This document shows positions 46,643 to 55,313 of a stretch of DNA of 64,000 nucleotides, piece by piece. Within the stretch, counting starts at the first letter, position 1, and every line of letters begins with the position of its first letter. The position numbers were made by a program, and so were the translations under genes. Origin of the DNA: CAVRQM01 sp963723455 (GTDB taxonomy: Bacteria > Pseudomonadota > Alphaproteobacteria > Acetobacterales > Acetobacteraceae); contig CAVRQM010000001.1 in NCBI GenBank assembly GCA_963723455.1, positions 930,001 to 994,000 of the forward strand, given 5' to 3'. Below the pieces are notes generated by a model. It was not told the origin of the DNA. It did not search any database and saw only the letters and a list, made by a program, of their open reading frames with translations.

Positions 46643-48220
46643 TCACTCCCACTCGATCGTTCCCGGCGGCTTGCTGGTGATGTCGTAGGTCACCCGGTTC
46701 ACGCCGCGCACCTCGCCCACGATCCGCCCGGCGACGCGGCCCAGGAACGCCATGTCGAACGGATAGACCTCGGCGGTCATCCCGTCGGTGCTGGTCACCG
46801 CGCGCAGCGCGCAGGCCCATTCGTAGGTGCGCCCGTCGCCCATAACGCCCACGGTGCGCACCGGCAGCAGCACCGCGAAGGCCTGCCAGATCGCGTCGTA
46901 CAGGCCGGCCGCCCGGATCTCCTCCAGGAAGATCGCATCGACCTGCCGCAGGGTCGCCAGCTTGTCCGCCGTCACCTCGCCGGGGATGCGGATCGCCAGG
47001 CCGGGGCCGGGGAACGGGTGGCGGCCGACCATCGCATCCGGCAGGCCCAGCGTGCGGCCCAGCGCGCGCACCTCGTCCTTGAACAGCTCGCGCAGCGGCT
47101 CGACCAGGCGCAGGCGCATGCGCGCCGGCAGGCCGCCGACGTTGTGGTGCGACTTGATCGTGACGCTCGGGCCACCCGAGACGCTGACGCTTTCGATCAC
47201 GTCCGGGTACAGCGTGCCCTGCGCCAGGAAATCCGCACCGCCGAGCTTCGCCGCCTCCGCCTCGAACACGTCGATGAAGGTGGCGCCGATGGCGCGGCGC
47301 TTCGCCTCCGGATCGGCCACGCCGTCCAGCGCCGCCATGAACAGCGCCGAGGCGTCGCGATGCACCAAGCGGATGTTGAACCGCTCGCGGAACGTGCGCA
47401 CCACCTCCTCGGCCTCGCCCTGCCGCAGCAGGCCGTGATCGACGAAGATGCAGGTCAATTGGTCGCCGATCGCCGCGTGGATCAGCACCGCCGCCACCGC
47501 GCTGTCCACGCCGCCGGACAGGCCGCAGATCACCTGTCCCTGCCCCACCTGGGCGCGGATGCGCGCCAGCTCGACGTCGCGGAACGCGGCCATGGTCCAG
47601 TCGCCGGCGCAGCCCGCGACCTCACGGACGAAGTTGCGCAGCAGCAGCGCGCCGTGCGGCGTGTGCACCACCTCGGGATGGAACATCGTTCCGTAATAAC
47701 AGCGATGATCGTCGGCGATCACCGCGAACGGCGCGCCCTCGCTGACCGCCACTGCGCGGAACCCCGGCGGCAGCCGGGTCACGCGGTCGCCGTGGCTCAT
47801 CCACACCTTCTCGCGCGCGCCGTTTTCCCAGACGCCGCGGAACAGCGCGCAGGGTTCGACGACATCGACGAAGGCGCCGCCGTATTCGCGCACATGGCCC
47901 GGCTCGACCTCGCCGCCGAGTTGCGCGCACATCACCTGCTGGCCGTAGCAGATGCCCAGCACCGGCACGCCCGCCGCGAACACCTCCTCGGGCGCGCGCG
48001 GGCTGTCCGCGTCGCCGACACTGGCCGGGCTGCCCGACAGGATGATCGCGCGCGGCGCGAAGGCGCGGATGCGCGACGGGTCGGCGGCGTACGGCCAGAT
48101 CTCGCAATACACGCCGGCCTCGCGCACCCGCCGGGCGATCAGCTGCGTCACCTGGCTGCCGAAATCCAGGATCAGCACCCGCTGCTCGGCGGGTGTCTGG
48201 TTGGCGGCCGCTTCACTCAT
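46643..48220 (-). CDS. guaA: GMP synthase (glutamine-hydrolysing)
   Basis: Converts XMP to GMP. The class-I glutaminase domain (residues 15-205) has the nucleophile in VLGICYGQQVMCAQLGG and the His-Glu in MFHPEVVHTPHG. The ATP-pyrophosphatase domain has the P-loop CGLSGGVDSAVAAVLIH, and the dimerisation domain ends NRVTYDITSKPPGTIEWE, the canonical C-terminus. ATG 48220 is chosen over a TTG two codons earlier because AGGAAG lies ten bases upstream. Last gene of the minus-strand unit beginning at ppx; guaB is in the same unit. Confidence 0.96.
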   Translation of the reverse strand: MSEAAANQTPAEQRVLILDFGSQVTQLIARRVREAGVYCEIWPYAADPSRIRAFAPRAIILSGSPASVGDADSPRAPEEVFAAGVPVLGICYGQQVMCAQLGGEVEPGHVREYGGAFVDVVEPCALFRGVWENGAREKVWMSHGDRVTRLPPGFRAVAVSEGAPFAVIADDHRCYYGTMFHPEVVHTPHGALLLRNFVREVAGCAGDWTMAAFRDVELARIRAQVGQGQVICGLSGGVDSAVAAVLIHAAIGDQLTCIFVDHGLLRQGEAEEVVRTFRERFNIRLVHRDASALFMAALDGVADPEAKRRAIGATFIDVFEAEAAKLGGADFLAQGTLYPDVIESVSVSGGPSVTIKSHHNVGGLPARMRLRLVEPLRELFKDEVRALGRTLGLPDAMVGRHPFPGPGLAIRIPGEVTADKLATLRQVDAIFLEEIRAAGLYDAIWQAFAVLLPVRTVGVMGDGRTYEWACALRAVTSTDGMTAEVYPFDMAFLGRVAGRIVGEVRGVNRVTYDITSKPPGTIEWE

Positions 48221-48235
48221 GCACAAGGCTTCCTG

Positions 48236-48805
48236 TCAGGATGCGGTGGACGTTGCCTGCGCCAGCGTGTCGATCGGGTTCCACACATAGGCGGTCTGCA
48301 CCACCTCCGCCCCGGCGACGCTGATCACGTCCTCGGCGGCCGGCCGGCCGCCCAGGCGGGCGTAGAACCAGCGGCTCGGGTTGTCGCGCAGCACCCAGAC
48401 GAAGGCCGAGCCGCAGCCCTGCTCGGCCAGATGCAGGGCGGCCGCGCGCAACAGCCGCCGCCCCAGCCCGCGTTCGCGAAAATCGTCCAGCACGTACAGC
48501 GTCTCGATCTCGCCGTCGCCGAGGCTGGCGCGCGGCCCGCGCGCGCGGCCGCTGGTGGAAAAGCCGACGATGCGCGAGGTGCCGCCGCGCGGCCCCAGAT
48601 CGACGCCGGACACCGAGGCGACGTGGACCGCGGTGCGCACGCTGCTGTGGATCACGGAATCGTAGTACGCCGCCTGGCGCGGCGCGGACAGGCGCGACAA
48701 GTAGGCGTCCGGCAGGATGCCCGGATAGGCGCTGCGCCAGGCCGCGACATGCACCGCCCCGATCGAGGCGGCGTCGGCCGGTCGCGCGCGCCGGACGCTA
48801 ATCAC
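48236..48805 (-). CDS. GNAT-family N-acetyltransferase
   Basis: Acetyl-CoA-dependent acetyltransferase of unknown substrate. N-terminal VRRARPADAASIGAVHVAAW followed by RSAYPGILPDAYL is the common start of this subgroup, and the acetyl-CoA pyrophosphate loop is FRERGLGRRLLRAAALHLAE. The 189 residues end SVAGAEVVQTAYVWN. The GTG start overlaps the stop of the preceding methyltransferase gene by eight bases, and guaA follows after 15 bp, so it is embedded in the guanine/ribosome-modification unit. Confidence 0.85.
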   Translation of the reverse strand: MISVRRARPADAASIGAVHVAAWRSAYPGILPDAYLSRLSAPRQAAYYDSVIHSSVRTAVHVASVSGVDLGPRGGTSRIVGFSTSGRARGPRASLGDGEIETLYVLDDFRERGLGRRLLRAAALHLAEQGCGSAFVWVLRDNPSRWFYARLGGRPAAEDVISVAGAEVVQTAYVWNPIDTLAQATSTAS

Positions 48806-50096
48806 CGCGGCGCTCCAGGACCGCGGCGAAGAACCCGTCGGTGCCGTGCTGGCGCGGCGTCAGCGACAGGAACGGGCCGGACGCCGGCGCCTCGCCCGGC
48901 AGGCGCCAGGCGCGCGCCACCGGAACCGGCAAGAATCCGGGATGGTCGGCCAGAAAATGCTCCACCTGCGCCTCGTTTTCCTCGGCCAGCAGCGAGCATG
49001 TAGCATAGACCAGCCAGCCGCCCGGGCGCACCAGCCGCGCCGCGTCGGCCAGGATTGCGGCCTGCTTGGGGGCCAGCTCGTCCAGGTCGGACTGCTTCAG
49101 GCGCAGCCGCGCGTCGGGGTTGCGCCGCCAGGTGCCGCTGCCGGTGCAGGGCGCATCGACCAGCACGCGGTCGAACGCGCCGGCGCGGCGCTTGGCCCAT
49201 TTGTCGCCCGGCTCGATCAGGTGCCGCTCGACGTTGTGCACCCCGGCGCGGCGCAGCCGGCGCACCGCGCCGTCGAGCCGGTGCGGATTGATGTCGCAGG
49301 CGGTGATGTGGCCCTGGTTCGCCATGGTCATCGCCAGCGCCAGCGTCTTGCCGCCCGCCCCGGCGCACCAATCGGCGACGCGCATGCCCGGCGCCGCCCC
49401 GGTCAGGCCGGCGACCAGCTGGCTGCCCTCGTCCTGGATCTCCACGACCCCGTCGCGGAACGCCGCACCGGTGGTGACCGGCGGACGCCCGGCGACGCGC
49501 AGGCCCCAAGGGGAGAACGGCGTGGGCTCGGCCGCGATGCCCTCGGCCGCCAGCGCCGCCCGCGCCGCGTCGCGCGTGCCCTTCAGCAGGTTGACCCGCA
49601 GATCCAGCGGCGCCGGCTCGCCCAGCGCGGCCAGTTCCGGGCCGAGCGTCGCGCCGAACCGCGCCGCCAGACGCGGCAGCACCCAGTCGGGCACCTCCAG
49701 GCGCACCGCGTCGGGCATGTGCGGGTGGTCCGGCGTATGCCCCTCGACGCCGGCCAGCGCGGCGCGTTCCTCGGCGCCCAGCGGCGAGGGACCGTACTGG
49801 CCGCCGGAGAAGGACTGCGCCAGGCCGGCCAGGGTCCAGCCCTCGGTCAGCAGCGAGGCGGCGACCAGCAGCCGCGGCCCCGGCCGCAGCCCGACCCGTT
49901 CCAGCCACCAGGCCAGTCGCCGGCGGGCGCGCAGCACCCGCCAGCCGCGATCGGACACGGCGCGGCGGTCGCCCGAGCCGATATAGCGCCGCTGGCGGAA
50001 AAAATCGTTGGCGACGGCATCGGCCGGCTTGCGCGGCGCGCCGTCGATCGCCGCCAGCAGCTCGATGGCCGCGGCGATGCGCGCGGCCGGGGTCAC
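48798..50096 (-). CDS. RsmB/NOP-family 16S rRNA m5C methyltransferase
   Basis: S-adenosylmethionine-dependent cytosine-5 RNA methyltransferase. AdoMet motif I is VADWCAGAGGKTLALAMTM, motif IV with one catalytic Cys is VLVDAPCTGSGTWRRNPDAR, and motif VI with the second Cys is YATCSLLAEENEAQVEHFLA. The N-terminal 150 residues form the RNA-binding part (RRAVSDRGWRVLRARRRLAW). The best match is RsmB-like; the target base is inferred. GTG start overlaps the upstream HAD gene by four bases. Confidence 0.88.
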   Translation of the reverse strand: MTPAARIAAAIELLAAIDGAPRKPADAVANDFFRQRRYIGSGDRRAVSDRGWRVLRARRRLAWWLERVGLRPGPRLLVAASLLTEGWTLAGLAQSFSGGQYGPSPLGAEERAALAGVEGHTPDHPHMPDAVRLEVPDWVLPRLAARFGATLGPELAALGEPAPLDLRVNLLKGTRDAARAALAAEGIAAEPTPFSPWGLRVAGRPPVTTGAAFRDGVVEIQDEGSQLVAGLTGAAPGMRVADWCAGAGGKTLALAMTMANQGHITACDINPHRLDGAVRRLRRAGVHNVERHLIEPGDKWAKRRAGAFDRVLVDAPCTGSGTWRRNPDARLRLKQSDLDELAPKQAAILADAARLVRPGGWLVYATCSLLAEENEAQVEHFLADHPGFLPVPVARAWRLPGEAPASGPFLSLTPRQHGTDGFFAAVLERRGD

Positions 50097-50767
50097 TCCA
50101 GGCGGGCCGGAAAGTCGCTGAGGTCGCCCAGCTCAGTCACCTGGCCGCGCAGGCCGTACTCGTCCGGCTGCGACTTCCGGTTGATCCAGAACGGCCGCAT
50201 CCCGAAGGCATGCGCGCCGAACACGTCCCAGGCATTCGACGAGACGAAGGCGACATGCCCGGCCGAGACGCCAAGCCGGTCGATGGCCAGGTGATAGACG
50301 CGCGGATCGGGCTTGAACACGCCGACCGCCTCGACGCTCAGAACGTGATCGAGCAGTCCGTCCAGCTTCGCCGCGCGCAGCTGGTGCGCCAGCATCGACG
50401 GCGTGCCGTTGGACAGGATCGCGCGGCCGATGCCGCGGTCGCGCAGCGCCGCCAGCGCCGGGGCCACGTCGGCAAACGCGTCCAGATGGTCGAAGCCGTC
50501 GCGCAGCTCGGCCAGCAGCGCGGTGTCGCGGATGCCGTGCGACGCCGCGGCGAACGCCAGCGCGTCATCGACGATGCGGGCGAAGTCGCGGTGCTGCGCG
50601 GCGCCGGCCAGGCTGCGCGTCCAGGTGTATTCGAACTGCTTGGCGCGCCAGAGCGCGCCGAACGCCTCCCACCCCTCGCCCAGCCGCGGCGCGTGCCGGC
50701 GGGTGGCTGACACCGTGTCCAGCAGGGTGCCGTAGGCGTCGAACACGACTGCGCGGATCTGGGTCAT
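50093..50767 (-). CDS. HAD-superfamily haloacid dehalogenase type II
   Basis: Hydrolase resembling L-2-haloacid dehalogenases. The nucleophile Asp is in VVFDAYGTLLDTVS, motif II is AILSNGTPSMLAHQLRAA, and further conserved parts are LSVEAVGVFKPDPRVYHLAI and VAFVSSNAWDVFGAHAFGM (the SSNxWD signature of this subfamily). The 224 residues match family length. ATG 50767 shares one base with the guaB TGA. A dehalogenase role is a family prediction; many members are general phosphatases or detoxifying hydrolases. Confidence 0.86.
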   Translation of the reverse strand: MTQIRAVVFDAYGTLLDTVSATRRHAPRLGEGWEAFGALWRAKQFEYTWTRSLAGAAQHRDFARIVDDALAFAAASHGIRDTALLAELRDGFDHLDAFADVAPALAALRDRGIGRAILSNGTPSMLAHQLRAAKLDGLLDHVLSVEAVGVFKPDPRVYHLAIDRLGVSAGHVAFVSSNAWDVFGAHAFGMRPFWINRKSQPDEYGLRGQVTELGDLSDFPARLE

Positions 50768-52296
50768 CACGATGCATCCTGCCGGTAATTGGGCGCCTCA
50801 CGGGTGATCGCCACGTCATGCACATGGCTTTCGCGCAGGCCGGCGCCGGTGATGCGGCGAAAGCGCGCCTGGGTCTGCAGATCGCCGATGGCCGCACTTC
50901 CGGTATAGCCCATGCCGGCGCGCAGCCCGCCGACCAACTGGTGCAGCACGGCGGCGACCGGGCCCTTGTAGCCGACCCGGCCCTCGATCCCCTCCGGCAC
51001 CAGCTTGAGGCTGTCGCGCACCTCGGCCTGGAAGTAGCGGTCGGCCGAGCCGCGCGCCATCGCGCCGATGCTGCCCATGCCGCGATAGGATTTGAAGCTG
51101 CGGCCCTGGTACAGGAACACCTCGCCCGGCGCCTCGTCGGTGCCGGCCAGCAGGCTGCCGATCATCACGCAATCGGCGCCCGCGCCGATCGCCTTGACCA
51201 CGTCGCCGCTGGTGCGGATGCCGCCATCGGCGATCGCCGGCACGCCGGCCGCGCGGCACGCCGCCGCCGTCTCGAGCACGGCGGAGAACTGCGGCACCCC
51301 GACGCCGGCGACGACGCGGGTGGTGCAGATGCTGCCAGGGCCGATGCCGATCTTCACCGAATCCGCGCCGGCGCGGATCAGCGCCTCGGCCGCCTCCGGC
51401 GTCGCGACGTTGCCGGCGATGACCTGCACCGCGTTTGAGCGATGCGCCTTGATGCGCTCGACCGCGGCCAGCACGCCGGCGGAGTGGCCGTGCGCGGTAT
51501 CGACCACGATCACGTCCACCTCGGCGTCGATCAGCGCCACCGCGCGGGCGAAGCCGTCGTCGCCGGTGCCGGTCGCGGCGGCGACGCGCAGCCGGCCCAG
51601 CTCGTCCTTGTTGGCCAGCGGATGCGCCTGCGCCTTGTCCATGTCCTTGACGGTGATCAATCCGACGCAGCGATACGAATCGTCCACCACCAGCAGCTTT
51701 TCGATGCGGTGGCGGTGCAGCAGGCGGCGCGCCTCGTCGGGCACCACCTTGCCGGTGACGGTGATCAGGTTCTCGCGCGTCATCAGCTCGTACACCCGTA
51801 CCGCCGGGTCGGTGGCGAAGCGCACGTCGCGGTTGGTCAGGATGCCGACCAGCCGCCCGGTGTCGCGCTCGACCACCGGGATGCCGCTGATGCGGTGGCG
51901 CTCCATCAGCGCGCGCGCGTCGGCCAGGGTCTGGTCGGGATGGATGGTCACCGGGTTGATGACCATGCCGCTCTCGTATTTCTTGACCGCGCGCACCTGT
52001 GCGGCGTGATCCTCGATCGACAGGTTCTTGTGGATCACGCCGATGCCGCCGTGCTGGGCCATCGCGATCGCCATCGCCGTCTCGGTCACGGTGTCCATCG
52101 CCGAGGACACCAGCGGGATGCGCAGCGAGATGTCGCGCGTCAGCCGGGCGCGGATGTCGGTCGCCGCCGGCAGCACCTGCGAATAGGCCGGCACCAGCAG
52201 CACGTCGTCGAACGCCAGCGCTTCCTGCACACGCAGGTCGCGCGCCGGGGCGCCGGCATCGAACGCCGCGGCGGGAGAGTCCTGAGGGGGTGTCAT
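50767..52296 (-). CDS. guaB: Inosine-5'-monophosphate dehydrogenase
   Basis: Oxidises IMP to XMP, committing purines to GMP; guaA is in the same unit. The barrel starts LAFDDVLLVPAYSQVLPAAT, two CBS domains fill roughly residues 110-225 (DARALMERHRISGIPVVERD), and the catalytic loop is IGIGPGSICTTRVVAGVGVP with the active-site Cys. The flap region is GGLRAGMGYTGS. ATG 52296 (MTPPQDSPAAAFD) gives 509 residues. Spacing to rlmE upstream is 31 bp. Confidence 0.96.
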   Translation of the reverse strand: MTPPQDSPAAAFDAGAPARDLRVQEALAFDDVLLVPAYSQVLPAATDIRARLTRDISLRIPLVSSAMDTVTETAMAIAMAQHGGIGVIHKNLSIEDHAAQVRAVKKYESGMVINPVTIHPDQTLADARALMERHRISGIPVVERDTGRLVGILTNRDVRFATDPAVRVYELMTRENLITVTGKVVPDEARRLLHRHRIEKLLVVDDSYRCVGLITVKDMDKAQAHPLANKDELGRLRVAAATGTGDDGFARAVALIDAEVDVIVVDTAHGHSAGVLAAVERIKAHRSNAVQVIAGNVATPEAAEALIRAGADSVKIGIGPGSICTTRVVAGVGVPQFSAVLETAAACRAAGVPAIADGGIRTSGDVVKAIGAGADCVMIGSLLAGTDEAPGEVFLYQGRSFKSYRGMGSIGAMARGSADRYFQAEVRDSLKLVPEGIEGRVGYKGPVAAVLHQLVGGLRAGMGYTGSAAIGDLQTQARFRRITGAGLRESHVHDVAITREAPNYRQDAS

Positions 52297-52327
52297 GGCG
52301 GACCTTGATCGACCTTGACGGCGCCTT

Positions 52328-53029
52328 CTAGCCCTCGCGCAGCCCGGTGGCAACCACGTACAGCTCGCTGCTGTCGCGCCGGCTGGCCGGCGGCTTGGCG
52401 TGGCGGACCACGGCGAATCGGCGCTTCATCGCCGCCAGCATCTGCGTCTCCGACCCGCCCTGGAACACTTTTGCGACAAACCCGCCGCCCGGCGCGAGCG
52501 TGCGCAGCGCCAGATCGAGCGCCGCCTCGGCCAGCGCCACGATGCGCAGGTGGTCGGTCGCGGCGTGGCCGGTGGTGTTGGGCGCCATGTCCGACAGCAC
52601 CAGGTCGGGCGCGCCGCCCAGCAGGCCGGCCAGACGCTCCGGCATCTCCGGGTCGAGGAAGTCGCCTTCGATGAACGTGGCGCCGGGCACCGGGTCGATC
52701 GGCAGCAGATCCAGGCCCAGCACCGCGGCGGCGCCGCGCTGCACCGCCACCTGGCTCCAGCCGCCGGGTGCGGCGCCCAGATCAAGCACGCGCGCGCCGC
52801 GCCCGATCAGGTGGTAGCGGTCGTCCAGTTCGATCAGCTTGAAGGCGGCGCGCGAGCGGAAGCCCTGCGCGCGGGCGGCGGCCACGTACGGGTCGTTCAG
52901 CTGGCGCAGCAGCCAGGCCTGCTGGCCGGCGCTGCGGTTGCGGGTCTTTTTCAGCGTGACGGCGAGCGGCCGCGCGCCGCCGTCGCCCGGACGCCCGGCA
53001 GGCGGCCGCTTCGCCGGCGGGCGGCTCAT
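52328..53029 (-). CDS. rlmE: 23S rRNA (uridine-2'-O)-methyltransferase RlmE (FtsJ family)
   Basis: Methylates U2552 of 23S rRNA. AdoMet-binding motif I is VLDLGAAPGGWSQVAVQRGA, the K-D-K-E tetrad parts include SRAAFKLIELDDRYHLI, LVLSDMAPNTTGHAATDHLR and FVAKVFQGGSE, and the end is RDSSELYVVATGLREG. A basic 30-residue N-terminus (KRPPAGRPGDGG) is typical for alphaproteobacterial versions. ATG 53029 overlaps the ppx stop by four bases. Confidence 0.94.
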   Translation of the reverse strand: MSRPPAKRPPAGRPGDGGARPLAVTLKKTRNRSAGQQAWLLRQLNDPYVAAARAQGFRSRAAFKLIELDDRYHLIGRGARVLDLGAAPGGWSQVAVQRGAAAVLGLDLLPIDPVPGATFIEGDFLDPEMPERLAGLLGGAPDLVLSDMAPNTTGHAATDHLRIVALAEAALDLALRTLAPGGGFVAKVFQGGSETQMLAAMKRRFAVVRHAKPPASRRDSSELYVVATGLREG

Positions 53030-54120
53030 GGCGAGAGCGCGGCCGGGCGGCCCGAGCGCCCGCCGCGGCCGGCCCGCGCCGGGCGGGTGGCGTCGGCGCT
53101 CATCATCCGCAGCAGCATGCCCTCGCGCAGCCCGCGATCGGCCACCATGATCTGCGGCGCCGGCCAGACACGGTGGATGGCCGCGAAGATGGCGCAGCCG
53201 GGCAGCGCGAACTCGGCCCGGTCGGGACCGACACAGGGATGGGCTGCCAGCCCGTCGCGGCCCAGCGCGCGCAGCCTGGCCAGCGCCGCCTGCGCCGCGG
53301 CCGCGTCCAGCACCACGCCATCGACCTGCGCGCGGCGGTAGCGCGGCAGATCCAGCGCCACCCCGGCCAGCGTCGTCACCGTGCCCGACGTGCCCAGCAG
53401 CGCCACGCCGCCGTCGCGGATTTCGTGGGCGATGCAGTGGATCGCGTCGAACGGGCGGAACTGTCCGGCCAGCGCCGCGACCGTGGCGTCGAAGCCGTGC
53501 GCGCCAGTCGCGGCGCCGCCCCACGCCTCGGCCACGTCGATGACGCCGACCGGCAGCGACATCGTGCCGATCAGCTGCGCCCCGGCGGCCGCCGCGGCGC
53601 CCGCGCCCAGCCGCACCCAGGCCAGTTCCGTCGAGCCGCCGCCGATGTCCAGCAGCAGCGCCCGCCGCATCCCGGCCTCGCCCAGCGCCTGCAGCAGCGG
53701 CGCGCACGAGGCGAGCGCCAGCTGCGCCTCCTCGCGGGTCGTGATGATGTCCAGCGCCAGCCCCGTCTCATGCCGCACCCGGTCGAGAAACTGGCGGCCG
53801 TTGCCGGCCCGGCGGCACGCCTCGGTGGCGATGGCGCGCAGCGCGCGCACCGGGCGGCGGGACAGACGCTCGGAGCAGGCATGCAGGGCGGCGATCGCGC
53901 GCTCCATCGCCTCCGCACCGAGTTCCCCGGATTGCTGCAGCCCCTCGCCCAGCCGGACCACGCGCGAAAAGCTGTCCAGCACCCGGAACCCGCCCGCGGC
54001 CGGGGCGCCGACCAGCATGCGGCAGTTGTTGGTGCCCAGGTCCAGCGCCGCGAAGGCCGGCGCCGGCGGGGGCGCGGCCGGTGCGGCGGCATGGCTGGCG
54101 AGGATGCTGTTTGCGATCAT
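53026..54120 (-). CDS. ppx: Ppx/GppA-type exopolyphosphatase or pppGpp phosphohydrolase
   Basis: ASKHA-fold phosphatase of the Ppx/GppA family acting on polyphosphate or pppGpp. Phosphate 1 motif is FAALDLGTNNCRMLVGAPAA and phosphate 2 motif is RRALLLDIGGGSTELAWVRL; RALRAIATEACRRAGNGRQF is the family block between. At 364 residues it has only the catalytic core, lacking the C-terminal HD region of long Ppx. Substrate choice between polyP and pppGpp is not visible. First gene of the unit, 110 bp from tRNA-Gln, which is divergent. Confidence 0.88.
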   Translation of the reverse strand: MIANSILASHAAAPAAPPPAPAFAALDLGTNNCRMLVGAPAAGGFRVLDSFSRVVRLGEGLQQSGELGAEAMERAIAALHACSERLSRRPVRALRAIATEACRRAGNGRQFLDRVRHETGLALDIITTREEAQLALASCAPLLQALGEAGMRRALLLDIGGGSTELAWVRLGAGAAAAAGAQLIGTMSLPVGVIDVAEAWGGAATGAHGFDATVAALAGQFRPFDAIHCIAHEIRDGGVALLGTSGTVTTLAGVALDLPRYRRAQVDGVVLDAAAAQAALARLRALGRDGLAAHPCVGPDRAEFALPGCAIFAAIHRVWPAPQIMVADRGLREGMLLRMMSADATRPARAGRGGRSGRPAALSP

Positions 54121-54224
54121 TGTGGCGGACCTTCCGCCGCATGATATGGTCGCCCCCGCCGCACGCGCCAGCGCCGCGGTTGCGCGCCGTCCGGGCGCAT
54201 GCTACCCGGCCGGACGCGAGCCGC

Positions 54225-54298
54225 TGGGGGATAGTTTAGCGGTAGAACTCCCGGCTCTGACCCGGGCAGCCTTGGTTCGAATCCAGGTCCCCCAGCCA
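54225..54298 (+). tRNA. tRNA-Gln (anticodon CTG), CCA encoded
   Basis: Acceptor TGGGGG pairs with CCCCCA, the anticodon arm is CCCGG-CTCTGAC-CCGGG with anticodon CTG, the T arm is CTTGGTTCGAATCCAGG with the invariant TTCGAATC, and the 3' end is GCCA. Length and arms fit glutamine tRNA. Confidence 0.95.
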
Positions 54299-54329
54299 AG
54301 CGGCCCCCGTGTACGGCACGGCTGCAGCT

Positions 54330-54625
54330 GAGTAGTCCATCCGTTCGAAGTCAGCGATCAGGCTCGGCCCCGATCGGCTCCCAGCCGAGCCGCTTGCGTG
54401 TCCACGCGCCCGATGCCGGCAGGTCGAATCCGGCGACGGCCCGAGCCAGCCGAAATGGTCCGCCGCTTGCGCCGGCGACAGCGACACCGCAGGAACGCCC
54501 AGGCCGGCGCCGATGACCTCGGCGACCCGGCGCACCGGGATGCCGTCCTCGGCGACGGCATGATACCGCGCGCCCGCCTCGTGCCGCTCCAGTGCACGGC
54601 CCGACCCGACCGCTTCCGGCGTTTC
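54330..54625 (-). pseudogene. C-terminal remnant of an SDR/NAD-dependent epimerase-like dehydrogenase
   Basis: Between tRNA-Gln and trmB the minus strand holds an end fragment of an extended SDR protein: RHEAGARYHAVAEDGIP, then RRVAEVIGAGLGVPAVSLSP and AADHFGWL, after a frame change AGFDLPASGAWTRKRLGWEP, and after another SLIADFERMDYSAAA. About 95 residues survive; the Rossmann fold and YxxxK active site are gone because trmB begins directly before it. Unlike the other broken genes here it lacks most of its length, so this is true decay or a deletion scar rather than only sequence error. Confidence 0.7.
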
Positions 54626-54631
54626 AGGCGA

Positions 54632-55309
54632 CTAGCGCCGGCGCAGAGTCCAGTACAGCGGCAGCCGACCGGCCCGCAGCGCCTTTGCCTCGTATCGGGT
54701 GGGCGGCCAGCCGGCGGGGCGGGAGGCGACGGGCGCCGGGGCGTCGAACAGCGGCTGCGCCGACAGCGTTTCGGCCACCCAGGCCTGATAGGTCGGATCG
54801 TCGCTGGCGATCCGCCACTCGGCGCCGGGGCGCAGCACGCGGGCAATCTGCGGCAGCAGCGCCGGGTGCACGAAGCGACGCTTGGCGTGCCGCGCCTTCG
54901 GCCAGGGATCGGGGAAAAGCAGGAACAGCCGGTCCAGCGACGCGTCGGGCAGGGCGCGGATCAGCGTCCGCGCATCGTCGTCCCAGACACGCAGATTGGG
55001 CGGCGGCGCGGGCTCGCTGCCCTCGGGCGCGATGCGCGACAGCAGCGAGCAGATGCCGTTGTCGAACACCTCGCACGCCACCAGCATCGCCGCGGGATGC
55101 AACGCCACCGTGGCCAGCGCGTGCTCGCCGCCGCCGAACCCCACCTCCAGCCAGCGCGGGCCGGTCCAGCCGGCGAACGGGTCGGCGGGATCGGCGCGCA
55201 GGCGCGGCAGCAGGTGGTCCAGCAGCCAGAGTTGGCGCGGCCGCAGCGCATGGCCGCGGGCGCGGCCGTACAGCCGGTCCGGCGGCGGCTTGACCGGCGG
55301 CAGGGTCAG
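54632..55309 (-). CDS. trmB: tRNA (guanine-N7-)-methyltransferase TrmB
   Basis: Forms m7G46 in tRNAs. The family begins at PDRLYGRARGHALRPRQ, AdoMet motif I is WLEVGFGGGEHALATVALHP, and the signature is LDRLFLLFPDPWPKARHAKR with RRFVHPALL. About 226 residues. The start is a problem: no ATG, GTG or TTG lies between the metK stop and the conserved beginning. The nearest options are a CTG at 55309, four bases after the metK stop, or an ATG at 55411 that would overlap metK by almost 100 bp and encode a non-family leader. I give the CTG position. Confidence 0.85.
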   Translation of the reverse strand: MTLPPVKPPPDRLYGRARGHALRPRQLWLLDHLLPRLRADPADPFAGWTGPRWLEVGFGGGEHALATVALHPAAMLVACEVFDNGICSLLSRIAPEGSEPAPPPNLRVWDDDARTLIRALPDASLDRLFLLFPDPWPKARHAKRRFVHPALLPQIARVLRPGAEWRIASDDPTYQAWVAETLSAQPLFDAPAPVASRPAGWPPTRYEAKALRAGRLPLYWTLRRR

Positions 55310-55313
55310 CCGG

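Noticed and set aside
46619..49003. 794-codon open frame on the plus strand opposite guaA and GNAT
   Set aside because: Composition is His/Arg/Gln-rich with no family motif, and the opposite strand holds clear guaA and GNAT genes.
54117..54299. Minus-strand frame across tRNA-Gln with GPGFEPRLPGSE-like sequence
   Set aside because: This peptide pattern is the well-known false protein produced by translating a tRNA gene.
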